Below are positions 1 through 8,976 of a stretch of DNA of 22,357 nt, piece by piece; within the stretch, counting starts at the first letter, position 1; each line of letters begins with the position of its first letter. The notes below the pieces were generated by a model. It made no database searches, was not told the DNA's origin, and saw only the letters and a program-made list of their open reading frames with translations. The position numbers were made by a program, and so were the translations under genes. The DNA is from JAJDYQ01 sp942491945 (GTDB lineage Bacteria; Pseudomonadota; Gammaproteobacteria; JAJDYQ01). The DNA is taken from contig CALODD010000104.1 in NCBI GenBank assembly GCA_942491945.1, positions 1-22,357 of the forward strand, given 5' to 3'.

Positions 1-971
1 TTAGCGATAGCCAAACGGTTTTCGCCTCGTCTTGCCAGTTTTATATTTGGAAAATTAACTGAATTAGAAATATTGCCATTCTGTAAAAAATCTTTTAGTT
101 GTTCTGCAATCATAATCGCACAGTTATCTTCAGCTTCAACAGTTGAAGCGCCAAGATGTGGAAGTGTAATAACATTATCATTACCCTGTAGTTCAACCGT
201 GGGGAAATCACAGACATAAGCACTGATTTTGTTTGCATTTATAGCTGCAAGCACATCTGTGTCATTAACAATACCATCTCGTGCAAAATTCAGAATAACG
301 GCTCCTTGTTTCATATTAGCCAAAGATTCTGCATTCAACATATTTCTAGTTGCATCAATTAACGGTACATGAAACGAAATAAAGTCAGCCTCAGCGAACA
401 ATTCTTCAGCTGTATCCATTTTTTTAACATTCGCTGATAGTTGCCATGCATGTTGTACAGTAATACCTGGATCGAAACCAATAACCTTCATACCTAGCGC
501 ATCTGCTGCATTTGCAACTTGTGCACCTATGGCACCCAGACCTATAACGCCTAAGGTTCTTCCAGGTAATTCGTATCCTGCAAATTTTTTCTTACCTGCC
601 TCAACTGCCTTCGATACTTCTTCATCTGATCCAGATAACTCAGTAGTATATTTCCATGCCGGAATAAGATGACGACATGCCATCAACATGCCTGCAATCA
701 CCAGTTCTTTAACCGCGTTAGCATTTGCACCTGGCGCATTAAAAACAACCACACCTCGCTCTGACATTTTATCTACAGGTATATTATTAACACCTGCTCC
801 TGCACGGCCAATTGCCTTGACTGAGTTAGCAACTGGAACATCGTGAAGTTTAAATGAACGCAACATGATGCCATCAGGTTCACTTACATCTTCTCCAACC
901 TGATAATTTTCTCTGGTTAATCTTTCTAAGCCTAGTGGCGATATTGCGTTATATGTTTTTATAGTGAACAT
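1..971 (-). CDS. serA: D-3-phosphoglycerate dehydrogenase, 3' end cut off by the window edge
   Basis: This enzyme oxidises 3-phosphoglycerate to 3-phosphohydroxypyruvate with NAD, the first step of serine biosynthesis in the cytoplasm. Reading back from the ATG at 971, the frame is open for 323 codons and runs off the window at base 1. The Rossmann motif GVIGLGAIG lies at about residues 141-149. The catalytic set of this dehydrogenase family is present: Arg231 in NFARDGIV, Glu260 in PTVELQG, and His272 in LPHLGAST. The C-terminal part, expected to be an ACT-type regulatory domain in the roughly 390-residue form, is outside the window. A CAGGAA ribosome binding site lies just upstream of the ATG. 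The gene follows serC on the same strand after 145 bases, so the first two serine pathway enzymes are neighbours. The identification is firm; the regulatory type is not visible. Confidence 0.93.
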   Translation of the reverse strand, partial: MFTIKTYNAISPLGLERLTRENYQVGEDVSEPDGIMLRSFKLHDVPVANSVKAIGRAGAGVNNIPVDKMSERGVVVFNAPGANANAVKELVIAGMLMACRHLIPAWKYTTELSGSDEEVSKAVEAGKKKFAGYELPGRTLGVIGLGAIGAQVANAADALGMKVIGFDPGITVQHAWQLSANVKKMDTAEELFAEADFISFHVPLIDATRNMLNAESLANMKQGAVILNFARDGIVNDTDVLAAINANKISAYVCDFPTVELQGNDNVITLPHLGASTVEAEDNCAIMIAEQLKDFLQNGNISNSVNFPNIKLARRGENRLAIA

Positions 972-996
972 TTATATTTCCTGACCTGTGGTATAA

Positions 997-1048
997 CAAG
1001 TATATTACTTGCTTAGCACTATTGTTCTTTGCTACAGATACTCTGTAG
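997..1048. promoter_or_regulatory. Two small perfect inverted repeats in the serC-serA gap
   Basis: CAAGTA and TACTTG (997-1002 and 1006-1011) form a 6-bp stem, and CTACAGA and TCTGTAG (1032-1038 and 1042-1048) form a 7-bp stem. Each has a 3-base loop. They lie between the serC stop and the serA start. Neither is followed on the minus strand by a clear T run, so they are poor intrinsic terminators. They could be RNA hairpins affecting readthrough into serA, operator sites, or chance in an AT-rich spacer. Confidence 0.35.
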
Positions 1049-1116
1049 ATATATTAATATGAGGTGCTGAGGGTTCTCAAGTGTCAGCCACATACACAAT
1101 ATATATCATGCATGTA

Positions 1117-2196
1117 TTAGCCGTTATTTTTCTCAAAGGTTTGCATAAATTCCACAAGCATATCTACACCTGCTTCAGGCATGGCGTTGTAAATACTTGC
1201 GCGCATACCACCAACTGAACGATGCCCTTTTAATGTATGCAGGCCTGCTTCTGCTGCCTGCTTAATAAATAGACTGTCTAACTCTGCGTCGGCAAGAATG
1301 AAAGGCACATTCATTAATGAACGGCATTCAATATCAACAGGATTTGAGTAAAAATCAGAAGCATCAATTGCTGCATACAATTTTCCTGCTTTACGTCGAT
1401 TGGTTTCTTCCATCACCGACATACCACCCTGATCTTTTAGCCATTCAAATACCAGACCTGCCAGATACCAGCTATAAGTCGCTGGCGTGTTATACATGGA
1501 ATCATTGTCTGCGTGTGTTTTGTAATCCAGCATCACAGGCATTCCTTCAATTGGATTACCCATTAAATCTTCACGTACAATCACAATTGTTAAACCCGCA
1601 GGGCCAATATTTTTTTGTGCTCCTGCATAGATAACACCAAACTTACTCACATCAATTTCACGAGAGAGAATGGTCGATGACATATCTGCTACCAACGGAA
1701 CATCTACCTCTGGAATAAATGGAAACTCTACACCGACAATGGTCTCATTGGGCGTGTAATGCAGATAAGCTGCATCATTACTAAGTGACCAGTCTGATTG
1801 TGCGGGTACAGTTGTGAATTTACTATCTACAGAACTTGCAGCAACATTTATGTCGCCATAACGCTTTGCTTCATCAATGGCTTTTTTACCCCATTGACCA
1901 GTAAGAATATAATCCGCCTTACGGTTATTACCCATAAGGTTGATAGGTACTGCTGCAAACTGTGAGCTAGCACCGCCCTGTAAAAACAATACCTTGTAAT
2001 TAGCAGGAATGCTCATCACTTCACGCAAATCGGCTTCTGCTTTTTCCGCAATTGAAATGTAATCTTTACCGCGGTGAGACATCTCCATAACAGACATGCC
2101 ACTGCCATGCCAGTCTAGCATTTCCTGCTGCGCTTTAAGTAAAACAGCCTCAGGTAGCATTGCTGGTCCTGCACTAAAGTTAAACACTCTGCTCAT
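1117..2196 (-). CDS. serC: Phosphoserine aminotransferase
   Basis: SerC is a class V PLP-dependent aminotransferase. It makes phosphoserine from 3-phosphohydroxypyruvate and glutamate, and in many gammaproteobacteria it also serves pyridoxal phosphate synthesis. The 359-residue length is normal for the family. The N terminus FNFSAGPAMLP is the family signature, and the PLP-binding lysine is Lys195 in GAQKNIGPAG. The conserved GHRSVGGMRASIYNAM segment near the C terminus is present. The ATG is preceded by AAGGTGG, a strong ribosome binding site. The gene starts 46 bases after the gyrA stop and lies before serA on the same strand. The gyrA-serC neighbourhood is common in gammaproteobacteria. 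Co-transcription with gyrA is possible but not shown. Confidence 0.97.
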   Translation of the reverse strand: MSRVFNFSAGPAMLPEAVLLKAQQEMLDWHGSGMSVMEMSHRGKDYISIAEKAEADLREVMSIPANYKVLFLQGGASSQFAAVPINLMGNNRKADYILTGQWGKKAIDEAKRYGDINVAASSVDSKFTTVPAQSDWSLSNDAAYLHYTPNETIVGVEFPFIPEVDVPLVADMSSTILSREIDVSKFGVIYAGAQKNIGPAGLTIVIVREDLMGNPIEGMPVMLDYKTHADNDSMYNTPATYSWYLAGLVFEWLKDQGGMSVMEETNRRKAGKLYAAIDASDFYSNPVDIECRSLMNVPFILADAELDSLFIKQAAEAGLHTLKGHRSVGGMRASIYNAMPEAGVDMLVEFMQTFEKNNG

Positions 2197-2242
2197 TGCC
2201 CCACCTTATAAATATTTATGTATTGTTATAAATATAATCGCT

Positions 2243-4792
2243 TTATTCTTCTGCTGTTTCTTCAGCGTCAGCTAGAAACTCAATGCGTTCAATTTCTACC
2301 AGTTTCTCACCTTCCACCAGTCGAATTAGTCGAACACCTTGTGTATTACGCCCCATGACTCGAACATCTTCAACACTGGTTCGAATTAATGTTCCACCAT
2401 TTGAGATCATCATGAACTCATCTTGATCTGTAACCTGAACAGCACCAACAACTGCACCGTTTCTGTCAGAACTCTGAATAGAAATAACGCCCTGACCACC
2501 ACGACCCTTGGTTGGGTAATCTGATGATGCAGTACGCTTGCCATAACCATTTTCTGTCGCGGTTAAAATTGAAGCGTTTTCATCAACCACAATAAGGCTA
2601 ATCACTTTCTGGCCTTCTGCCATCTTGATTCCACGAACACCTGCAGCTGTTCTTCCCATTGCGCGAACATTGGCCTCATTAAATCGAATTGCCTTACCGG
2701 AACTCGCCATGAGCATAATATCCTGACTGCCATCGGTCAGTGCCACATCAACTAGCGTATCCTCACCGCGTAAATCAAGTGCAATGATGCCTCCGGCTCT
2801 CTGGTTAGAGAATGCAGTTAATGGCGTCTTCTTCACCGTTCCAGTGCTGGTTGCCATAAATATAAAGTGTTTTTCATCATATTCACGAATGGGCAGAACC
2901 GCATTAATACGCTCGCCCGCTTCTAATGGCAACAGATTAACCAGTGGCTTGCCACGTGAGCCACGGCTCGCCTGTGGCAATTGATACACTTTAATCCAGT
3001 AGGCTTTACCTCGGCTTGAGAAACATAACAAAGTGTCATGCGTATTCGCGATAAACAGTTTATCTATGAAGTCTTCCTGCTTCATATTAGTTGCGGACTT
3101 GCCACGACCACCACGTTTCTGTGTTGAATATTCAGTCAGCGGTTGTGATTTGGCATAGCCTTCATGAGAGAAGGTAACTAGCATATCTTCTTCAGTAATT
3201 AGATCTTCCATGCTGAGATCTAGCTGTGCTTCGATAATTTCTGAACGACGCTCATCACCGAAGTCTTCCTTAATCTGTTCGAGCTCTTCACGGATCACTT
3301 CAAGCAATCGGTCAGGGCTAGACAGTATCTCAATTAACCCTTTAATAATATCCAATATATCTTTGAATTCATTGAGTATTTTATCTTGTTCAAGACCAGT
3401 TAATCGATGCAGTCTCAATTCAAGAATCGCCTGAGCCTGTGCTTCAGATAAATAATATCCATCTTCAAGTAAGCCAAAATTATCTTTCAGAAACTCTGGA
3501 CGTGAGGCTGCAGCACCCGAACGACTCAGCATATCTGACACCATACCTGGCTGCCATGCGCGAGAAATCAGGCCTTCTTTTGCTTCAGCAGAATTCTTCG
3601 AATTCTTAATCAGCTCTATCACTTCATCGATATTAGCCAGAGCAATAGCCAGACCTTCCAAAACATGTGCTCGTTCACGTGCTTTGCGTAACTCATAGAT
3701 AGTACGACGGGTGACCACTTCGCGACGATGACGAACAAAGGCTTCGAGAATTTCCTTAAGGTTAAGTAGTTTTGGCTGACCATCAACCAGCGCCACCATA
3801 TTGATACCAAACACAGTCTGTAAAGAGGTCTGCTTAAACAGATTATTAAGAATAACCTCAGCCACATCCCCACGCCGCACTTCAATTACAACGCGGATAT
3901 CACTGGTCGATTCGTCGCGAATCTCTGTAATGCCTTCTATTTTCTTTTCTTTAACCAGCTCAGCAATTCGCTCAATTAACCGAGCCTTGTTAACCTGATA
4001 TGGCAGCTCAAGGACAATAATGCGCTGTCTACCGTTATCATCTGTTTCTATCGCTGTGCGTGCTCGCATATGCATACGACCACGACCGGTTCGATAGGCT
4101 TCACGAATTCCATTAGTGCCATTAATGATTGCTGCTGTAGGCAGATCAGGCGCAGGGATGTAATCCATTAGGCTCTGTATATCCATCTCAGGATTTTCAA
4201 TCAAGGCAATACAGGCGTTAATCACTTCATTGATATTATGAGGAGGAATATTAGTCGCCATGCCGACAGCAATACCGGCAGAACCATTTACCAGCAGGGT
4301 TGGAATGCGCGTTGGCATAACCGTAGGCTCGCTTTCGGAACCATCGTAGTTATCAGCGAAATCAACGGTTTCCTTATCAAGATCCGCCAGTATCTGATGC
4401 GCAATCTTGTCCATACGAACTTCGGTGTAACGCATAGCTGCAGGTGAGTCACCATCAACCGAACCAAAGTTACCCTGTCCATCAACCAGCATATAACGCA
4501 TTGAAAAAGGCTGAGCCATACGAACAATCGTGTCATAAACAGCCGTATCACCATGTGGATGATATTTACCGATTACGTCACCGACGACACGCGCAGATTT
4601 TTTATAAGGTTTGTTCCAGTCATTACTTAACTCATTCATCGCGTAAAGCACACGGCGGTGAACGGGTTTAAGACCATCTCGTACATCTGGGAGAGCCCTG
4701 CCAACGATAACGCTCATGGCGTAATCGAGATAGGACTGGCGCATTTCATCTTCTAAATTGACAGGTGATATTTCTTTGGCAAATTCAGCCAT
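2243..4792 (-). CDS. gyrA: DNA gyrase subunit A
   Basis: GyrA is the breakage-reunion subunit of DNA gyrase and works with GyrB to introduce negative supercoils. At 849 residues it has normal length. The catalytic tyrosine is Tyr122 (AAMRYTE). The quinolone-resistance region reads YHPHGDTAVYDT, numbered exactly as in E. coli, so residue 83 is Thr and residue 87 is Asp. The GyrA box appears in the C-terminal beta-pinwheel as QKRGGRGK, and repeated pinwheel blades follow. The protein ends in a short acidic tail (DAEETAEE). The ATG at 4792 has an AGAG-type ribosome binding site behind a run of A. The gene is intact, with no frameshift. Confidence 0.98.
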   Translation of the reverse strand: MAEFAKEISPVNLEDEMRQSYLDYAMSVIVGRALPDVRDGLKPVHRRVLYAMNELSNDWNKPYKKSARVVGDVIGKYHPHGDTAVYDTIVRMAQPFSMRYMLVDGQGNFGSVDGDSPAAMRYTEVRMDKIAHQILADLDKETVDFADNYDGSESEPTVMPTRIPTLLVNGSAGIAVGMATNIPPHNINEVINACIALIENPEMDIQSLMDYIPAPDLPTAAIINGTNGIREAYRTGRGRMHMRARTAIETDDNGRQRIIVLELPYQVNKARLIERIAELVKEKKIEGITEIRDESTSDIRVVIEVRRGDVAEVILNNLFKQTSLQTVFGINMVALVDGQPKLLNLKEILEAFVRHRREVVTRRTIYELRKARERAHVLEGLAIALANIDEVIELIKNSKNSAEAKEGLISRAWQPGMVSDMLSRSGAAASRPEFLKDNFGLLEDGYYLSEAQAQAILELRLHRLTGLEQDKILNEFKDILDIIKGLIEILSSPDRLLEVIREELEQIKEDFGDERRSEIIEAQLDLSMEDLITEEDMLVTFSHEGYAKSQPLTEYSTQKRGGRGKSATNMKQEDFIDKLFIANTHDTLLCFSSRGKAYWIKVYQLPQASRGSRGKPLVNLLPLEAGERINAVLPIREYDEKHFIFMATSTGTVKKTPLTAFSNQRAGGIIALDLRGEDTLVDVALTDGSQDIMLMASSGKAIRFNEANVRAMGRTAAGVRGIKMAEGQKVISLIVVDENASILTATENGYGKRTASSDYPTKGRGGQGVISIQSSDRNGAVVGAVQVTDQDEFMMISNGGTLIRTSVEDVRVMGRNTQGVRLIRLVEGEKLVEIERIEFLADAEETAEE

Positions 4793-4847
4793 AAGCTCTT
4801 TTTTTCCGTTGATTTTGCTGTTTTTATTACAGGCTTTAAGGCAAGTG

Positions 4848-4902
4848 CTTTTATACAGCTATAAAAGGCGAAATTCTACCATAAATCAGTGACTAACGGT
4901 AA
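4848..4902 (-). promoter_or_regulatory. Candidate gyrA promoter with a hairpin at the start of the leader
   Basis: On the minus strand a TAGAAT box (4873-4878) is preceded by TGG, giving an extended -10 pattern. TTACCG (4897-4902) sits 18 bases upstream as a weak -35. Just downstream is a perfect 8-bp inverted repeat, CTTTTATA and TATAAAAG (4848-4855 and 4860-4867), with a 4-base loop. It would lie at the very start of the transcript. The TATAAA inside the repeat is an alternative -10. The assignment rests on consensus matching only. Confidence 0.45.
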
Positions 4903-4946
4903 TCTGAATAGTGGATTAATAGAGGCGAAAACTGGTTAAATTTTGA

Positions 4947-5468
4947 TCAATCCAGAATTGCAGTGGAAGGGCATTGTGTCGATATTTGTGACTTCTCGAA
5001 GCCATGCTGTTGTCGCAGACAGTATTTGAGCCATTTGGAGAGAAAACGATTTAGCTGCCACTTTTGACGCAATGCATCAGATGGCAGATTATCAAGTACC
5101 AGTTTTCCATGATGAAGCTTTCCGGACATGACTTCTGCAAGACCTGCATCATGATAAATTCGAATTTTTAAATTCGGCTCCATACGTAGATTATCATCAT
5201 CATTGAAACAATAACTAAGCAATAAAGTCGTTGTAAAACGACTTCTCTCAATAATCTTCAAATACAGGTCGAGATGGCCTTCTGATGTTGACAAACTACT
5301 GCTTTCTATAGACTCAATATGGGGAATTAACTTTTTAAGTTTAATGAAATTGTCTTCATACATATCCATCAAACTAACAAAATCGACTGGCAACACATCT
5401 TCACATCCATAACGGCCTGTATTGCGGATTAAAGACTGAAGGTTATTCTGGTATTCATTGAAGTTCAT
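4947..5468 (-). CDS. DUF1249 (YqiB-type) family protein
   Basis: This 173-residue cytoplasmic protein resembles E. coli YqiB and the DUF1249 family, whose biochemical role is unknown. Family-like stretches are the central LKIIERSRFTTTLLLSY, then IRIYHDAGLAEVM at about residues 103-115, and NRFLSKWLKYCL near the C terminus. The part after that last motif (GFEKSQISTQCPSTAILD) looks like a lineage-specific tail. Its ATG overlaps the ygfX stop as ATGA (5465-5468), so it is translationally coupled and is the last gene of the sdh operon here. No signal peptide or membrane segment is seen. The family assignment is good; the function is not inferred. Confidence 0.82.
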   Translation of the reverse strand: MNFNEYQNNLQSLIRNTGRYGCEDVLPVDFVSLMDMYEDNFIKLKKLIPHIESIESSSLSTSEGHLDLYLKIIERSRFTTTLLLSYCFNDDDNLRMEPNLKIRIYHDAGLAEVMSGKLHHGKLVLDNLPSDALRQKWQLNRFLSKWLKYCLRQQHGFEKSQISTQCPSTAILD

Positions 5469-5911
5469 GTTGTGATTGTAGCATGCGAAGCGTCAGCACG
5501 AGCCTCAACTTTCAAGCGAACTCGTAAACGACGAAAATCTTCCTTATTGATATTATCTTTTACAATCGTTACCGTAAATTTACGTCCATCATTCGACTTA
5601 AAATTTAAAATCGTTAACCATGGTGTAATCAAAGAATCCGTCGACAACCTGACCTGATAAGTCGTTAGCTGATGCCTGAGCAGCCATTGACCATCCGGCT
5701 TCCATTGCAATTCAGTCTGTATATTACGCCGCATTGCAATATATAGAAAATATCCAAAAAATGTGAATAATAAAATTTTATAAGGAAAAAAATCAATATC
5801 TAGCAAGAATATAGATAATGAAGCAAGCGAAGTAATGAATAAAACTACTTTTAGAATGAGTTGAGAGGGGTAAACTCTAAGCAGTAACTGACTGGCGTAT
5901 TGTCTGGACAA
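5465..5911 (-). CDS. ygfX: YgfX-family inner membrane protein
   Basis: This 148-residue protein has two predicted membrane helices (about residues 20-38 and 42-60) followed by a soluble domain. That is the layout of YgfX (CptA), which in E. coli is encoded with sdhE and has been reported to act as a toxin on cytoskeletal proteins. Shared features are a WKPDGQWLL segment after the second helix, a WLTILNFKSNDGRKF strand region, and the closing EDFRRLRVRLK helix. The ATG at 5911 lies inside sdhE and overlaps its end by 35 bases; a start slightly downstream cannot be excluded. At its 3' end it overlaps the next gene as ATGA. Sequence identity to E. coli is low, so the call rests on topology, the closing motif and position after sdhE. 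Confidence 0.8.
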   Translation of the reverse strand: MSRQYASQLLLRVYPSQLILKVVLFITSLASLSIFLLDIDFFPYKILLFTFFGYFLYIAMRRNIQTELQWKPDGQWLLRHQLTTYQVRLSTDSLITPWLTILNFKSNDGRKFTVTIVKDNINKEDFRRLRVRLKVEARADASHATITT

Positions 5912-6146
5912 GAGCGGAAACTTTAGTGTCTGAAGATAATTGATAACCTAATAATAAATCAAATAACAACTGGTCCGGATAATCTAGAAACTGATCAAAT
6001 ACAATTTTCTGTTCATCAGTTGTAGCTTCGTATTCATTATCAAGATACTGATTAAGTAAAATATCCAGCTCAAGCATGCCGCGTCGACAACGCCAACGCA
6101 AACTCGAATCAACCTGATCAGGCATTCTGGTTTGAGTAACCGACAT
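5877..6146 (-). CDS. sdhE: Succinate dehydrogenase flavinylation factor SdhE
   Basis: SdhE (YgfY, CptB; the SDHAF2 family) helps attach FAD covalently to SdhA. The protein has 89 residues, normal for the family. The functional RGxxE motif is present as Arg22-Gly23-Met-Leu-Glu26 inside RWRCRRGMLELD. The following helices contain the typical FDQFLDYPDQLLFDLLLG stretch. The ATG is only two bases after the sdhB stop, so it is clearly part of the sdh operon, directly behind its client enzyme. Its end overlaps ygfX by 35 bases. Confidence 0.93.
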   Translation of the reverse strand: MSVTQTRMPDQVDSSLRWRCRRGMLELDILLNQYLDNEYEATTDEQKIVFDQFLDYPDQLLFDLLLGYQLSSDTKVSALVQTIRQSVTA

Positions 6147-6148
6147 AT

Positions 6149-6844
6149 CTATACCGATTTTTTAACCATCATTTTTTTAATCTCACCAATCGCTTTGGTT
6201 GGATTAAGCCCTTTTGGACAAACCTGTACACAATTCATAATACTGTGACAGCGAAACATTTTGAACGGATCATCTAATGCCTGTAAGCGCTTATCAGTTT
6301 GCTGATCACGCGAATCATTTATAAAACGTGCTGCCTGTAACAGTGCGGCTGGCCCGAGGAATTTTTCTGGATTCCACCAGAATGATGGACAGGATGTTGT
6401 GCAACATCCACAAAGTATACATTCGTACAATCCATCCAGTTTATCGCGTTGTGCCGGCGTCTGTTTTAATTCAACTTCAGGTAGTGGATCTTTAACTGTA
6501 AGAAACGGCTCAACTTCTCTGTACTGTTTATAAAACTGATCCATATCAACAATCAGGTCCCGTATAACAGGCAAACGTGGCATCGGGCGAATTTCTACCG
6601 GTTCTTTTAAACTGGTTAGTGGTGTTATACAGGCAAGTCCATTTGTGCCATTAATATTCATACCGTCTGAGCCACAGACACCTTCACGACACGACCTTCT
6701 TAAGCCCAGGGTTGGATCCTGCTCCTTAATAAGTAAGAGCGCATCCAGCAACATCATTTCTGATGTTACCTCCTGCAGTTCATAGTCCTGCATATAAGGC
6801 TCTTTATCTGTATCCGGATTATATCGATAAATGCGAAATCGCAT
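6149..6844 (-). CDS. sdhB: Succinate dehydrogenase iron-sulfur subunit
   Basis: SdhB carries electrons from the FAD of SdhA to quinone through three Fe-S clusters. At 231 residues it matches the bacterial family. The [2Fe-2S] ligands appear as Cys52, Cys57, Asp60 and Cys72 in SCREGVCGSD and GLAC; the Asp at the third position is as in E. coli. The next cluster motif is CILCGCCTTSCP, and the last is CHSIMNCVQVCPKGLNP. The gene lies 18 bases after sdhA and two bases before sdhE on the same strand. Confidence 0.97.
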   Translation of the reverse strand: MRFRIYRYNPDTDKEPYMQDYELQEVTSEMMLLDALLLIKEQDPTLGLRRSCREGVCGSDGMNINGTNGLACITPLTSLKEPVEIRPMPRLPVIRDLIVDMDQFYKQYREVEPFLTVKDPLPEVELKQTPAQRDKLDGLYECILCGCCTTSCPSFWWNPEKFLGPAALLQAARFINDSRDQQTDKRLQALDDPFKMFRCHSIMNCVQVCPKGLNPTKAIGEIKKMMVKKSV

Positions 6845-6862
6845 AGCTACACCTTGATTAAA

Positions 6863-8635
6863 TTAATACACACGTGCTTTTGGGGGAAAACTTGCAACAG
6901 ACATTGGCTTCGTCCGTACCGGCTTGTAATCCAGTTTATGAGCTTCTTTTGAATACAGGGTATGTTTCATCCAGTTAATATCATCACGCTCAGTGTGATC
7001 AACACGTGAATGAGCACCACGACTTTCATGTCTTGCAGCTGCTGAATACACCGTTGCTAATGCGACATCAATCAGGTTTTCAAGTTCCAGTGCTTCAACA
7101 CGGGCTGTATTAAAGGTTACTGAGGCATCTTTAATTTTTGACTGTTTAAAACGTTCTGCAATTGCAGTTACTTCTTTAATGCCATTATCAAGCACATCCT
7201 GTGTTCTAAATACTCCACAATTATCTTCCATTGCTTTCTGTAAATCGCGACGAATACTTTCAATTGATTCACCATCACCTGTATCATCCCAGCGATGCAA
7301 TCGATCATAGGCCTGTTGAACACTGTCTTCATTCAATGCACGGTGAAAGCGATTTTCTTTTAGATACTCAATGATGTGATTTGCAGCTGAACGACCAAAT
7401 ACAAGTATATCCAGCAAAGAGTTTCCACCCAGTCGATTAGCACCATGTACAGAAACACAGGCACACTCGCCGGCTGCATATAAACCTGCGACAGGTTCTT
7501 CTGGTGTATCTTTAATAGGAATCACTACCTGACCCTGACGGTTTGTAGGAATACCGCCCATACTGTAATGAGCTGTTGGGTAGATCGGTATCGCCTGCTT
7601 AGCTGGATCTTTACCTAAAAATGTAATACAGGTTTGACGAATACCGGGGAGTCTTGCCTGTAAAACATCCTCTGGTAAATGATCGAGCTTTAACATCACA
7701 TGATCTTTATTTGGACCACAACCTCGACCTTCTTTTACTTCAGTATAAATAGAACGACTGACGACATCACGTGACGCAAGATCTTTGGCAGTAGGAGCAT
7801 AGCGTTCCATAAAACGCTCACCCTGAGCATTCACAAGATAACCACCTTCACCACGTGCGCCCTCTGTAATCAGCATGCCACGACCTGCAATGCCGGTAGG
7901 ATGAAATTGAACAAATTCCATATCCTGTAATGGCACACCGGCACGCAAAGCCATACCCATACCATCACCTGTATTAATTAATGCATTCGTAGTGGTTCGG
8001 AATAACTGTCCTGCCCCACCCGTTGCAAGCAATGTTGTCTTAGCTTCGATAATAAGCTCTTCACCGGTATGAATATCAAACACAAAGGCACCCAGTACAT
8101 TACCATCATCATCTTTTAGTAGATCAACAGCGAAGTACTCATCAAAGAAATGGGTCTTAGCTCGAATATTTTGCTGATACAAACTGTGTAAAATTGCATG
8201 CCCGGTTCTGTCTGCAGCAGCGCAGGTTCGTGCGGCCTGCTCACCACCAAAGTTCTGCGATTGACCACCAAATGGACGTTGATAAATTTTGCCGTTATCA
8301 AGACGTGAAAATGGCACACCAAAATGTTCCATTTCATACACCGCTTTCGGCGCAGCTCTGCACATATATTCAATGGCATCCTGATCACCGAGATAATCAC
8401 TGCCTTTGACTGTATCAAACATGTGCCAGTGCCAGTTGTCTGGTAAAACATTAGCCAGAGCAGCATTCATCCCACCCTGTGCTGCAACTGTATGCGAACG
8501 TGTTGGAAACACTTTTGAGACAACCGCTACTGAAGCTTCAGCCTCTGCCAGTTGTAAGGCACCACGCAAACCACCACCACCTGCACCAATGATTAGCGCA
8601 TCAAAACGTCTTCTTGGAATCGAATCTATACTCAT
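6863..8635 (-). CDS. sdhA: Succinate dehydrogenase flavoprotein subunit
   Basis: SdhA oxidises succinate to fumarate in the TCA cycle using covalently bound FAD. From the ATG at 8635 the protein has 590 residues. It shows the dinucleotide-binding motif IIGAGGGGLRGALQLAEA, the flavinylated His48 in RSHTVAAQGG, the active-site stretch QFHPTGIAGRGML, and the C-terminal LGGNSLLDILVFG. The frame is open further upstream to 8782, but this start is chosen because MSIDSIPRRRFDALIIGAG begins just before the FAD domain and because its ATG overlaps the sdhD stop as ATGA. The extension would be cysteine-rich sequence antisense in character and lies wholly inside sdhD. Confidence 0.97.
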   Translation of the reverse strand: MSIDSIPRRRFDALIIGAGGGGLRGALQLAEAEASVAVVSKVFPTRSHTVAAQGGMNAALANVLPDNWHWHMFDTVKGSDYLGDQDAIEYMCRAAPKAVYEMEHFGVPFSRLDNGKIYQRPFGGQSQNFGGEQAARTCAAADRTGHAILHSLYQQNIRAKTHFFDEYFAVDLLKDDDGNVLGAFVFDIHTGEELIIEAKTTLLATGGAGQLFRTTTNALINTGDGMGMALRAGVPLQDMEFVQFHPTGIAGRGMLITEGARGEGGYLVNAQGERFMERYAPTAKDLASRDVVSRSIYTEVKEGRGCGPNKDHVMLKLDHLPEDVLQARLPGIRQTCITFLGKDPAKQAIPIYPTAHYSMGGIPTNRQGQVVIPIKDTPEEPVAGLYAAGECACVSVHGANRLGGNSLLDILVFGRSAANHIIEYLKENRFHRALNEDSVQQAYDRLHRWDDTGDGESIESIRRDLQKAMEDNCGVFRTQDVLDNGIKEVTAIAERFKQSKIKDASVTFNTARVEALELENLIDVALATVYSAAARHESRGAHSRVDHTERDDINWMKHTLYSKEAHKLDYKPVRTKPMSVASFPPKARVY

Positions 8636-8976
8636 TGAATTGCAACCATAAATAATGCTTTTAAACCCCACAGTCCGCTGCCTAATAACACACAGGCAAC
8701 ACCGGTTAATACGACCATACGCCCCACAACGTTCGGCACATAATCCAGAACAATATCTCGCACACCAATCCAGGCATGCCATAACACTGCCAGCAGAAAT
8801 AATCCAAGAGCAATATTGTTATACGGCAACGCTACCCATGCAGACCAGTCTGATTCATTAACGGGGCTGGAAAACAAAACTAGAAAGCTAAAATAGAGGA
8901 TATACAAGGCAATATAAACAGCTGTAATACGCTGTATTATCCAGGGACGTAAACCCTGCAAACCTGGCGCGCTCAT
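8632..8976 (-). CDS. sdhD: Succinate dehydrogenase membrane anchor subunit
   Basis: This 114-residue protein has three membrane helices (about residues 15-36, 55-75 and 85-110). With SdhC it anchors complex II, binds haem b and forms the quinone site. WHAWIGVRDIVLDYV contains the expected haem ligand His67 and the Asp78-Tyr79 pair that matches the quinone-site residues of E. coli SdhD. It overlaps both neighbours by ATGA junctions, with sdhC upstream and sdhA downstream, which indicates translational coupling. Confidence 0.93.
   Translation of the reverse strand: MSAPGLQGLRPWIIQRITAVYIALYILYFSFLVLFSSPVNESDWSAWVALPYNNIALGLFLLAVLWHAWIGVRDIVLDYVPNVVGRMVVLTGVACVLLGSGLWGLKALFMVAIQ

Noticed and set aside
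8636..8782. A 49-residue N-terminal extension of SdhA
   Set aside because: It lies entirely inside sdhD, is cysteine-rich and unlike SdhA. The ATG at 8635 overlaps the sdhD stop and begins right before the FAD domain.
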